DNA of 64,000 nucleotides from Mesocentrotus franciscanus (taxonomy: Eukaryota; Echinodermata; Echinoidea; Camarodonta; Strongylocentrotidae): the NCBI GenBank assembly GCA_037976565.1, contig CP137682.1, positions 1,118,867 through 1,182,866 on the forward strand, given 5' to 3'. The notes under the pieces are model-generated. The model worked only from the letters and a program-made list of their open reading frames with translations. It made no database searches and was not told the DNA's origin. The first letter of the stretch is position 1, and every line of letters begins with the position of its first letter. The position numbers and the translations under genes are program-made. This document shows, piece after piece, positions 21,340-32,189 of the stretch.

Positions 21340-22830
21340 GCTGAGTTGCTTTGTGTACAGTGTGTCCCAGAAAAAAAGGAAATCGGATTTCAAATTTTCT
21401 ATCATAATGCATGATTTCCTTGGTTAGATATACATGTATAAAAAGCTCTGCTTCTGTCCTTCCATCTGATGAACAGCTTGATATGCATTATTTACACATA
21501 AATCAATCAATGGAAAAGGTTGCTACCAAAATTTCATTTGCACGCACAAATTGCAACGTTCGAAGTGTAGCTAGGGTGGTACACGTTGTTACTTGCAAAA
21601 AAAGAAAATCATCACATAAAATTTCATAGTGTTGTCTTTTATGACTCCTCATGCGTACAAAAATAATCATATATATCTTGGAAAAAGTAAAATGAAAACA
21701 TGCTTGATTTCTGCCCAAATGAGTGGACAGTAAGAAGCCATTCAGCTTTCCCAACCTTGCAGCAGACAATGAACTCAATGTTTTGGTAAATTTACACAAA
21801 TATGAGGAGTGAAGAGGGATATGAAATGTACGAAATTGCGAGCGATGCCTTTACGGGTCCGGCGCCCGCTTATATTAAGGGCCAAGGAATTTTGAACCTT
21901 AAGATGCTCTATGGTACATTCTGAGGCATTTCTGAATGAGTAAACTGAACATTTATGTGAATTTTTTTTTTTTTAAAGGTAAAAGAGGGGGAGGCGTGCA
22001 CCCCACGCCCTATGGATCCGCCCCTGGAAGTGGTGGCGCCCGCACTACGCTGCTAAAGCTTTCTATTTTTTAAAAGTTTTAACGAATGCTTGATCTGTGA
22101 GCGGTTTGCGAAGTCCGTGTGTGATCTTGTGGTTGGTTTTATTCATTGTGTTATGTTTGAATGAATTTTCGTTCTCTTTTTTGTTTATTACTTGAAATCA
22201 TGTATGCATAATGGAATGTAGCAAAAGATGAACAGACATATTACTGTTAACATTTAAATTGCAAATTATCCACTTTAGAACTTATCTTATTCCAAACAAA
22301 TAACGATAAAAAAAGTACCGTTTCCATTCCGTATATCCTGTCAACACCCCGCTTCGAACGCACTCACTGTTGCACCGTATTGTTTTGTGTGTCATTATCA
22401 GCGGCTAGGTCTGGAAAGATGGATGGCTTCTTTCCCAACTATCTACTCGTTTGGGCAGAAACCAAGCATATTTTCTTTTACTTGTTCTCTGGCATACATC
22501 ATTTATTTTCTTACGCATGAGGTGTCATATGAATAGAGAAGTTATTTCTTTTTATGTGATAATTTTTTCCTTCAAAATGATGACGTTTACTACCCTAAAA
22601 ATACACACAAAGTTGCGATTTTGTGCGTGTAAATGAAACTTTGGTGGCACCACTTTCAATTGATTTACTTCAATTATGCGTGCATTATAGATAAGCTGTG
22701 CATCAAAGGAAATAGGAGAAGCAGAGCCTTTGAATAATGTATATCTCATCAAGGAAATTGTTCATTACGATATAATATTTGTGCCGTGTAGCCCGTAACC
22801 AATAACTACCCCGTCTTCTACGTCTGTAGA
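21340..22830. mobile_element. ~1.4-kb element with ~400-bp diverged inverted arms
   Basis: The sequence from about 21400 to 21810 (TTCCTTGGTTAGATATACAT, CTCTGCTTCTGTCCTTCC, CATTTGCACGCACAAATTGC, ATCACATAAAATTTC) is matched in reverse by 22790 to 22390 (TTCCTTGATGAGATATACAT, CTCTGCTTCTCCTATTTCC, CATTTACACGCACAAAATCGC). By eye the arms are roughly 70 percent identical. Outer flanks such as ACAGTGTGTCCCAG on the left may be the true ends. The centre contains GGATCCGCCCCTG. No transposase was seen. Confidence 0.7.
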
Positions 22831-23553
22831 CCTTTAGCAATAATAATTATGTTAGGCTTCCGCTCGAACAGGGTTGTCTTTTGCCAGGTAATAATATTTA
22901 CAGTGAGCGAGGAAAGCGGGCAAGAAAAAAAAAATTGTGAATTTCCTTTTCTGCGAATTTAAAAGTGAGATACCGTCAGACGGTGCGGCTTCTTATGAAA
23001 GATGGCGCTGATATACGAGATGGCGCCGATTTTATGTGCGGTGACGCCGGATTCAATAACATGTAAGTAGGTCTGCAGTGCCTTCGGCACCTATGGGGAA
23101 AACAGTTGGGGGCGCCCCGGTGCTACCCCCTAGATCCGCCACTGATGCACATACGGTCTTACATAATTTCTGTCTAATATCATTTCATGTATCAACATTT
23201 TGGTATATCCCAATTTGTCTGATATCGCGATTGTCTAATTTCACTTTCAGCATTACATCTGTAGATTAAAATTATCCAGTAAAATGATCAGTTGTTCCGA
23301 TCTGACGTCATTTCGTCTGCTATGCACTTGATCTAATTTTCATTTTGTATAATTCTCAAATTGTCTTATGAACACTTAGACTACTATTCAAGGAGTTTGG
23401 TGTAATTGTCAATGCATATTAATGTTTCAATCTATATCCTTACACAATGAAGTTTTAAAAATATGCGGGAAAAAAAAAATCAATTTGATCTAAAGTTCTA
23501 GTTCCTCATCATTGATAATCAATATAGAAACCTCATAAATCAGAACCCCTTAC

Positions 23554-23697
23554 CTGCTGAGAGAGTTCGAAGGGACTGCATTTGCTCTTCTGCATTCCTA
23601 GCATCTGAATCGTGGTCATTAGGGCCAAGATCAGCTATTTCTCCTACGCGCCCTGTTTCAACCCAGGAAGGGATTGTTTCTTTGGAGCATCCTGCTT
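23554..23697 (-). CDS. Exon 15: tail cassette, type II
   Basis: The acceptor is ATGTTATAG|AAG and the donor CAGCAG|GTAAGG. The 144 nt run from phase 1 to 1. It reads EAGCSKETIPSWVETGRVGE, then IADLGPNDHDSDARNAEEQ. It is related to the exon at 12196 (shared SK, W-ETG, D-GP-D). Symmetric phases make it skippable without a frameshift. No known domain was recognised. Confidence 0.68.
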
Positions 23698-24263
23698 CTA
23701 TAACATTGACAAATCATGACTGATAAAATACATCGATTATAATGATTGTGTTCAACACGGCCATGGTAGTTTCTATCTATCTACATGACTGTATTGCATT
23801 TGAAATAACGGCATTTCGGTGATTTTTCCTTGTCTATTCTTTTTTCTGTAAAGTAATGTCATTAAAATAACATATCGCATATTTTCGCTAATACTAAACC
23901 CCTATTATCGCTTCCAATATCGTAAGCAATACAACCAGAAATATAATTTTTCAAAAGAGGAAAAGGGAGTTGCCATCATTAACGAAGTTCTTTTCTCTTC
24001 ATGCACTTCATATTAATCATGGCTTTACTGGCAGATTTGTAATAGGTTTTCCGCCACAAAATCAGCCATTAACTTGAACATATTATGTTGACACTGACTA
24101 ATATTTAAAACTAAAGATGCTATATTATTGGGGTTTCTTTTTGGTGAAAAACTGTATGTCAAATTAAAAAAATACTCATTGTAAATTAATCAGGAAAGGT
24201 CATACAAAATGCCGCTTGATGAAAGAAATATAATTATTATACTCTGGACTGTTTGCTTCAGAG

Positions 24264-24319
24264 TTAAGAAGGTTCGTATTTAATTCTTCCATGTTGTAAA
24301 GTGGGGCCTTCCGTTTCAT
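24264..24319 (-). CDS. Possible alternative terminal exon
   Basis: A good acceptor GATGTTTTTGCAG is followed in phase 1 by ETEGPTLQHGRIKYEPS and then TAA at 24264. The phase would accept exon 14 or the short form of exon 13, so it could end a shorter isoform. In another frame it stays open to a possible donor CCAGA|GTATAA. It could equally be a decoy splice site. Confidence 0.3.
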
Positions 24320-24679
24320 CTGCAAAAACATCAATGAGTATATATTTTTAACTTCAGATATTATGCACGTTTTACATTTAAATGAAAACGTGTGAATTTT
24401 GAAATGTAGCCATTTAGTCTTAAGTGTTTTAGTGGACCCCTTATGAAAAATATACAGCACTCGTTTTGATAAGAAGGGTTCCATCCCACAAGATTTAAAT
24501 AAACAAATAATTTAAATTATTAAAAAAAGACGGATAACTCGTTCTGATTTTCACACAAAAGTTATAACACATAAAAACCACAGGCACAGTCCCTTTAGGT
24601 AGATTCATTGAAAACTTTGCTGTTCAGAATTATGGGAAGCTGCTTGTGAGGGGGACCTACAAACCTAGGCCCTCCCCTA

Positions 24680-25190
24680 TTCACCTCTGATAAGTGCCCT
24701 TTTATTTTACACGTGCCCCTTTTCCTACGACAAGTTCCCATTTTCCTTCGCAATTAGTGTCCATTTTCCATTCTCACAAGTGCCTTTTTTAATCTCTAGT
24801 AAGTGCCCCGTTTCAGGTACGCGAAGTGCCCCTTTTCACTTTTGATAAGTTCCTCTTTTCACCTCTGATAATTTCCCTTTTAACAGTGATACATGCTCTT
24901 TTTCCTTTCTAATAAGGGACATATCCCCTTTTCACCTCTGATAAATGCCCCTATCAAAATCTGATGGTTGCCCCTTTTCCGTCAACAAATGCCCATTTCC
25001 CATTCTCATAAGTGCCTTTTTTTTTTAAAATTCATCCCTGGTGAGTGCCTCTTTTCAGGTGTAAGAATTGCCTCATTTTCACCTCTAATAATCACTCTTT
25101 GTACTTTGACAAGTGCTCTTTTTCTCTTCTAATAAGTGTTTTATCCCTTTCGATAAGTGTCCCCTTTACCTCTCATTATTCAACGTGCCC
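24680..25190. repeat. Degenerate minisatellite, ~27-bp unit
   Basis: About 18 imperfect copies of a unit close to CCTCTGATAAGTGCCCCTTT run in tandem with variants (ACAAGTTCCC, AATAAGTGTT). Weak copies reappear at 25480-25530 before a poly-C run and CGGCCGCCCCTG. Confidence 0.75.
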
Positions 25191-25629
25191 CTAATTTAAA
25201 TCGACTAAGAGCAATTTTCGCTTTATAAGATGTATTTTTTTGGCACTGCGACCTCACAAATCTAAAAAAAATTCCTCGCTCGCTTCGCTCACTCGCAAAT
25301 GAATATTCAGACCATCACACCCAACTGCAATGTATGATGCTTAAGCAATATCTTGTATGATTTAAAAAAAGAAACATATATTGAAATCATCCCTGATAAT
25401 GTAATCACAATGTAGGGGTATATATCAATGTCTAAACAAATAAATAATTGTATATTTTCGCTTTGAGATTTCCCTTCGTAGGTGCCCTTTTTTCCAGAAA
25501 GTGCCCTTTTTTGTTGGTGCCCCCCCCCCTTTGGAAGTTGCTCGGCCGCCCCTGAATGGGTATATGTTATATGATACCATAATTTTAGTAAAGCACATGT
25601 TTTTGGTGGTATGTATCAGGGCAGCTTAC

Positions 25630-25667
25630 CGTGTACCGGAAAGGGATCCTCTTCCTCTAGCCCCGTC
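25630..25667 (-). CDS. Exon 14: 38-nt acidic micro-exon
   Basis: A strong acceptor TTCAGTTTCAG and donor ACACG|GTAAGC enclose 38 nt, phase 2 to 1, encoding TGLEEEDPFPVH. The phases fit exons 13 and 15. It resembles the 44-nt exon at 17741 in size, phase and acidic character. Confidence 0.6.
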
Positions 25668-26132
25668 CTGAAACTGAACAGCGAGAATTGCATCAAATTT
25701 GATATTCCCCTGGCATAAATTGTTATTCGTATGATAAAGGCTTTAATAAAGTATATGTTGACACAATGACTGCCAGTTTTCGTTATGATAAAAGATGGTT
25801 TGCAACAGTTTGCACTGCATGTGCCATGTGTACAGTGGTCAACGTTTTTAGTTTTAAAATGCTACATCCACATATTAAAAAAAAAAACTATTTAACAGAG
25901 AGTCAATCGAATCTTTTGAAATTTAAATCAAAAGGACCAAGTTGCACTGCAAATTATGGTAGTAAAAGGTCAAGCCATTCATAACACTTTTGTATGGATG
26001 TATCCTGATTTAGAACCAACCTGTTCAAATAATTATTATTCTTAAATACCATTTTGCATCCATTGAACATTATTTTCACCATACAAAGTCATCGTTTTTC
26101 CATTTTCGGGCAGTCTCCTAAGGCTGCCATAC

Positions 26133-26218
26133 CTGCATGACGTGTCACCGCCCGAGCTAGCTGTCCTGGTTAGCTTCCTTGGACCTATGTTCTCCAATAG
26201 CCCTCTTTTTTCTGTGAC
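26133..26218 (-). CDS. Exon 13: basic/serine tail exon
   Basis: The acceptor is CTCTTAAAAG|GTC. Only one frame is open. Ending at CATGCAG|GTATGG (26133) gives 86 nt, phase 0 to 2, reading VTEKRGLLENIGPRKLTRTA, then SSGGDTSC, which fits exon 14. An alternative donor GGGCG|GTGACA (26149) gives phase 1 and would splice directly to exon 15. No domain was recognised. The RKLTRTASS stretch resembles a basophilic kinase site. Confidence 0.6.
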
Positions 26219-27054
26219 CTTTTAAGAGAGAGAAAAAAATGAGATCGCCAGAAAGCTGGTAGATAATCATATTTATCATCACTGTAATGGCGTACTGATG
26301 GGTAGTCCCAGTGAAATAAAGAAATACATATATTGATGAAAAGAAATGTCCAATGCGAAAGTTTCCACTCATTTAGTTTCAACTAATTAATACTTTCAAA
26401 CAATATTTACAAAAGGTTTTCAATAATAATGTGACAATTAATGCGGCCCTAAATAATGCAATGACGAACAAGGATAGCTAGGACATTGTCTGTAACTCAC
26501 ATTATTTCTATAGTTTTATGTGATATTTCAAATTAGCCATTTTCTTCAAGACAAACATTGTGAGATAATGTAAAAATGAGTGTCAAATTTGAAAGAACAT
26601 ACAATTTAAATGACAAAATCATCTTTGGTTGATCAAAATCGGTTCAGAGAAGCCTGAAATATCCATAAATATAACCATTTGTAATATTTGTGGGACCCGA
26701 CAACTATTCGATAATTTTGAACCAGCCGTTAAAAAAAACGATATAGGGCCTTAAACATTTTATTCCAGCCGATGCCAATGTTGGCTTTTTGTTGGCTTTT
26801 TCGTGTCGGTTATAATACGCACAACCAGCCGGCTTATATTGTTACTATTATTATTGTTGTTATTATTCGAAATTAATGGTCACCCTATTTTTTGCGCTCT
26901 CAAAAGCATGAAATACGTTACGCGAATCGATTGTGTACACAACTACAATTTTCTTCGTGCGCGCATTAACATGCATATAAAGCGGAAACGCGCGCTGCTG
27001 TACGCTTGTTGCGCTGGGTAACACGCGCATAAACTGGTAAACAGATGAACTCAC

Positions 27055-27158
27055 CTTACTCTCTGAATCTCGCACTTGCGGCGTGGTCCTCAATTCTTCC
27101 TGAGGTAACTCATCGGCCATGTCTACGAGGCCTTCCACATTTGTTTTATGTTCATTTT
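27055..27158 (-). CDS. Exon 12: tail cassette, type I
   Basis: The acceptor is CTTTCAAG|AAA and the donor GTAAG|GTGAGT. The 104 nt run from phase 1 to 0. It reads ENEHKTNVEGLVDMADELPQ, then EELRTTPQVRDSESK. No known domain was recognised. It is a clear relative of the exon at 20844 (shared KTxVEG and LPQEEL/LQEEL). A complete LINE-like copy separates it from exon 11. Confidence 0.68.
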
Positions 27159-27359
27159 CTTGAAAGAGAGGGAAAATGGGAACGCGAATTAACAGTGCAA
27201 ATTAGCCATACCGATCAACGCGAGTCACTGAATACACTTAATTTAAACATGGTAGCGATTCAAACATTTCTCCTTAATATGTATAATATTTCAAATGACC
27301 CTTTTTCTATACTTTCTTTGCCTATGATGTGACTGGTTTGGAGTTTGATGTTTAGAGTT

Positions 27360-30300
27360 TGAAGTTTATTTGTTCCATATTTCCATCAAAAGCATGTTGC
27401 TGCCTTCACGTATGGCGACCCTGTTACGACATTTGTCAACTAAAGCAACATTTTGAAGTCTATTATCGCGATCTTATCGCCAGTAAATCTCTAGCCCTCT
27501 ATCATCAGAATAGTTTCCTACGCAGTTTCTGGAAACACGTGTCCTTTTCAGGACAAGCCATCGAGATGATGGCTGACACCTCGACCTGCGTACTCCAACT
27601 CAACGCTGAAGGCCTTACGGCCCTTACCTGCTCAGAGCGAGATCTGATTCCTCATATTGCAAAGGAAAATTGTGTTAATGTTATCTGCCTTCAAGAAACA
27701 CACTGTGCATGAGACAGAAGAACAGCTTCACATCGAAGGTTTTGATCTGATCTGCTTCATACCACACAAGAAGCATGGGATTGCATCCTCCGTCAAACAA
27801 GGCGTGAAAGCATCCACCACTGGGCGATCTCCTGTGAACTCGGCTCTACAATGGAGTTCCTTTGAAGCTATGGGATCCCACTTCTGCAATTTGTACAAGC
27901 CACCACCTGTAGATGTTGAAATCATGCTCTTCCCAAAAATGCCCCGGAACTCCTTTGTCTGCGGAGATTTAAACATTCGCAACACTGCCTGCATGGGGAT
28001 ACCCTAACACCAACAAGGATGGAAAGCTATTTTTTGAATGGCTCGAATCCCAGGAGCTAGTGATACTGTATGACAGCAAGGACAACCCCACATTCTACTC
28101 AGGGAGCCACAAATCATGGACTTGCCCCGACCTGTCACTGGTTTCATCCAACATCAGACACACCTGCTCAAGAACTGTCCTTCCAAAGTTCCCAAGGTCC
28201 GGCCACTGTCGGACTGCCCAATCATCATCTCAAGCGATATCGATCGAGCTTCACCTCTCCAACCTACCAAAGAAGAGATGGAATTTCAGAAAAGCTGTCT
28301 GGCCTAAGTTCCAGGAACTCACAAACAAGCTAACTTCTTGACTGCCAGACCCCTCCACCAGCAATGTGAATGACTCCTATTCTACTTTCTGCTCCATGTT
28401 ACACCAGGCGGCAAAACTCGATCTCCATCCCCGGGGGCAGAAGACACCCGTATATTCCATGCTGGCCGGGACGAAGAATGCGACCGTCTGTATAAATACT
28501 ACACTAATTCCAAGACCATGGAAGAAAAAGAAGCTTTAGGGAACGACCTGCTGATATTACTAAAAGAAAAGAGGAAGATTAGATGGGAAGAAGCAATCTC
28601 TGAGATCAACTTTACCCACTGTAGTCGCAAGGCCTGGACTATACCATCAACAAACTCACTGGTCGAAGCAGTGCTCCAAAACAGTTTCCTGTTACTGCAA
28701 ACTCCATCGCTTCAGTCCTAGTTAACAATGGAAAAGGGCAAGATAAAACCACTGAGGCCAAAACCCACTCTCGCTCAGTGAACTCTGAGATAAAGAACCT
28801 CCTCATGTCTGAAGCCTCCACCTTGGATGAGGTTGAAACTGGACTGAAATCAATAAAGTCCGGCAAAGCACCAGGCAATGATAACATCCACACAGAGTTC
28901 CTCAAGAACAAGCCTTTCTCTCTACCTGCATGGCAACATCCACTATTCCATCGAAATGGAAGACCGCTAAAGTTATTGCCATCCTGAAGCCCAATAAGCC
29001 TGCAGACGAACCCAAGAGCTATCGTCCAATCAGCCTGCTATCTCAAATCTACAAGCTACTTGAAAGGCTGCTAATTGCCGTAATCGTCGACACCGTCGAA
29101 GAGAAGCTACCTACTACACAGGCAGGTTTCAGGAAAGGTATATCAACCACCGACCAAGTGGTCCGGCTTGTAAACGACATAGAGACGGCCTTCCAGAAGA
29201 AGCAGAAGTTTGGTGCAGTTCTTGTCGACTTTACTGCGTCATTTGACACAGTATGGCACCGTGGTTTATACCTCAAGACTATGCAGACCATACCAGATGT
29301 AAGAATTGTCAAATTTATCATGCTGCTTGTACAAGACCGTTCATTTGTTCTTGAAACATCACACGGCGAATGCAGCAGGAAGAGGAGACACCGCAATGGT
29401 GTGCCGCAAGGCTCTGTCCTCGCCCGATACTTTTCAACACCTATGTCTCTGATATGCCCAAGGGGGAATGCATGCAGTACTACTATGCAGTCGACACCGC
29501 ACTGGGGTTCGTCAACCAGTCCTTCGAGGCAATCGGAACATTACTGGAGAAGGACCTGAGCATGCTAGCTGAGTTTTTCAACAGATGGCATCTCAAGATG
29601 AGCATACCGAAGACTGTATCCTCCGTCTTCCATCTGGCAAACCGATGCGCCAACCGAGAGTTGAATATCTCACTAAATGGGTCTAGGCTGAATTTCGACC
29701 CCACACCAAAGTACCTAGGCGTCATTCTTGATCGGAGCCTCATCTTCCACGGGCATGCCAAAGCCACAGCTCAAAAGATCCAAGCCAGAGTGTCTCTCCT
29801 AAAGAAGCTTGCAGGGACCGGATGGGGAGCTGATTTCACCACCCTTCGCACCTCCACTCTAGCGCTTGCCTTCTCCACCGCCGAGTATGCCGCACCTGCA
29901 TGGAGCCACAGCACCCATGTATACAAGGTTGATGTTGGCCTCAATGATGCGGAACACTCACTGCAACACCTGTCAGCAACCTGCCAATACTGTCTGGCAT
30001 ACCACCAGCTCAGCTGAGATGCGCAGTACACTAAGCTTGCCCAAAAGCATGACAGAGGTAAATGCCTTGTTCCTGCCCCCTCTGCCTTTGAAGGACAACG
30101 GCTCCCTAGAAGACACTTTGCAACACATGCTGCTGAGCTGTCGCTTGAGAAGCCCCCTCAACTTACCCACCTGGATAGCAAAACGCTGGTCAGACCAGTG
30201 GAATTCGTCTACTACCAACTTGAAGGAGTTTATCCCGGAGCCCTGTGCAAAACCAAGTGGCAGCGACTTCTCAAGAAAAGCCTGGGTCAACCTCAACCGT

Positions 30301-30530
30301 ATCAGAACTGGAGTTGGCCGTACACAATACTTCCTGCATAAAATTGGAGCTGATCCATCGCCAAACTGTGCCTGTGGAGAGATCCAAACTATGGATCATG
30401 TCATCGATGCCTGTCCTATCTACAAATCCCCTCACGGTGCTTCTGGACTTCGAGAGCTCGATGATGAGACAATCAGTTGGCTAAATAAGGATCTTCCTAT
30501 TTAGATGATGTACTCCTTGATATTCTTCGT
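27360..30530 (+). mobile_element. Near full-length non-LTR retrotransposon (endonuclease + reverse transcriptase), frame-broken
   Basis: Plus strand, inside the intron between exons 11 and 12 and opposite in sense to the host gene. Endonuclease motifs near 27590-27990 include VICLQETHC and FVCGDLNIRN. Reverse transcriptase runs from about 28780 with KSGKAPGNDNIHTEFLKN, SYRPISLLSQIYKLLERL, TQAGFRKGISTTDQVV, FTASFDTVWHRGL, GVPQGSVLA, then YAVDTALGF in place of YADD. The C-terminus has a CACGEIQTMDHVIDACPIY zinc-binding-like cluster and ends LNKDLPI. Frame breaks lie near 27700, 29430 and 29990, and the catalytic D is changed to V, so it is inactive. It looks like a Jockey/CR1-group element. Confidence 0.88.
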
Positions 30531-30784
30531 ACGAACGAACGATCAAAAGCAATTCATACATGCGGTCACAAAACAATAGAGGGTGATAACTTAAATCAAG
30601 TATACGGTAAATGATAAAGTAAAGATAAGAACGGGTATTTTTGTTAATCAATTATGTGGAGTCTGGATATAAAGCAGGGCTTGTGCATGATGGGCTTCTC
30701 TAAAGAGTTGCATTATTAAGCCTCGTTAACATTCAGTAAAAGGCGAAAAGGGGAAAAAAGTACCAAATTAAACATTTAAGAGTA

Positions 30785-30880
30785 AAAGGGAAAAGGAAAA
30801 CAAATCTCGGAGTAGAGAAAAAAGAAGAAGAAGAAGACGAAGAAGAAGAAGAAATAATTCGCAGTGCACTTCCAATTCGA
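30785..30880. repeat. (GAA)n microsatellite
   Basis: Plus-strand GAAGAAGAAGAAGACGAAG. Read on the minus strand it gives a serine run that extends the open frame past exon 11. It lies just inside the intron and probably doubles as a pyrimidine-rich tract. Confidence 0.85.
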
Positions 30881-30893
30881 TTTGAGTGATCAC

Positions 30894-31198
30894 CTGCTCT
30901 TGGTTCTTGTTCCATAAAGCGATCTGAATCACCCGAGTCGTTCACGGACTTCCACACTTCGCTCAGATGATCGTCTGCGAGGGAGACGGAATGCTGGAAG
31001 CATTTCCAATGGCGGATCATTACGATAGCAGCTTTTTGATTTGGGGTATAAACCCCCGCCTCCTCATCTTTTCTGCTTCTGTACTGAATACTGTCAAGTG
31101 TCTGGTAGGACAAACCCAATGCTAGACCAAGATGGTAGTACTGATCAGTGTTCATCTCTTTTGTAATGAACTCCTCACTTCGAATGTTTTCAGCGTTG
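30894..31198 (-). CDS. Exon 11: death domain
   Basis: The acceptor is CCAATAATAG|CAA and the donor GAGCAG|GTGATC. The 305 nt run from phase 2 to 1. A six-helix death fold is suggested by YYHLGLALGLSYQTLDSIQY, then AAIVMIRHWK and LSEVWKSV. These match the signature helices of death domains (LGxxLGL...ID, W at the end of helix 4/5, L..ALxxV). The frame stays open past the donor into a serine run, but that is a (TTC)n tract and most likely intronic. Death domains recruit caspase or kinase adaptors by homotypic contact. Confidence 0.85.
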
Positions 31199-31799
31199 CT
31201 ATTATTGGAAATAATGGAGAAGAGAGAAAAAATGCCGTTATTTCACTGATTAGTAAAGCTAGATAATTTCATTACCTAGCATCCCAGTCAATTCTCAATT
31301 AGGAGATGCGATGTACAATGTATTACCCCCGTCATATGACTCTGATCCCGATTCTCTTAGTTGGGTATTGTTGACCCATAAGAACGTTATCATTCGAGAG
31401 TGTTTTGCCTATTTAATACATTTTGGAGTTTAGTTTTGGATTAGATTCGAGGCTCGAATGGTTCTTGGAAAAAGGTTATCAGGTATGGAATCTCATGTTG
31501 GAGAAAGGAGAATGTGGTGTGCCTTTAGGATCATCAGGGGTTGCGTAATGTGCTCCAGGTTGGGGGTATATGGCGATTTGGTCATGAATAGATTTGAGGA
31601 TCGAAGAGTCAGTGCCTAGCCAGAAGTCGTTGTTTAAGTCGTTGCCATTTCAGTTCAGGTCTGATACATGGACTCCATTTCGCATTTAATTGTCAGTGAC
31701 AAGTAAGAATTTCGGTTTACCTCGATCCTTGAGAGTAGTACCGGTCATTGTGTATATTCGTTTGATAAGGTTAAGTCTTTTCCTGAAAATCCGAGGAAC

Positions 31800-32150
31800 A
31801 TTTGGTGCACTTGGCAACGTTGAATTTCATTTTTCACTCAATAACTTTAATTGTCCGGCCAGCTAGGTAGCCTATTCAGATTGGACTGGATGAATTGGGT
31901 GTCATTGGCCGACTTGATCGCCCGGTAGAGGATGAAATCATCTACAAATAGCATCGCACTCGACGAGATGTTTCCATTGATGTTGTTGATATAAAGAGGA
32001 AGAGGTAGCGGGCCTATGGCAGACCCCTTTGGGACGCGTGACAATACTTCAGCCGAGTCTGAAGCAGTAGCATATCATATTAACTAAGTTTCGTGATCTT
32101 GATGTCAGCGTGTTCTCGATCCACTGCAAAAGTTTCACCCCTTGATGACT
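31800..32150 (-). mobile_element. LINE reverse transcriptase fragment
   Basis: The minus strand reads WIENTLTSRSRNLV, then, after a frame break, SRVPKGSAIGPLPLPLYINN and SSAMLFVDDFILYRAIKSA. This is the xVPxGSxxGPxLFxxYINDI...FxDD block with decay (VPKG, FVDD). A short fragment. Confidence 0.75.
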
Positions 32151-32189
32151 AAAATATTGGTATTGCGTTTAATTTGAGCCAGACTTTCA

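Noticed and set aside
30733..30893. Serine-rich C-terminus continuing exon 11
   Set aside because: The serine run is a (GAA)n microsatellite read on the minus strand. A donor (GAGCAG|GTGATC) precedes it, with a phase that fits exon 12. It remains possible as a retained-intron isoform.
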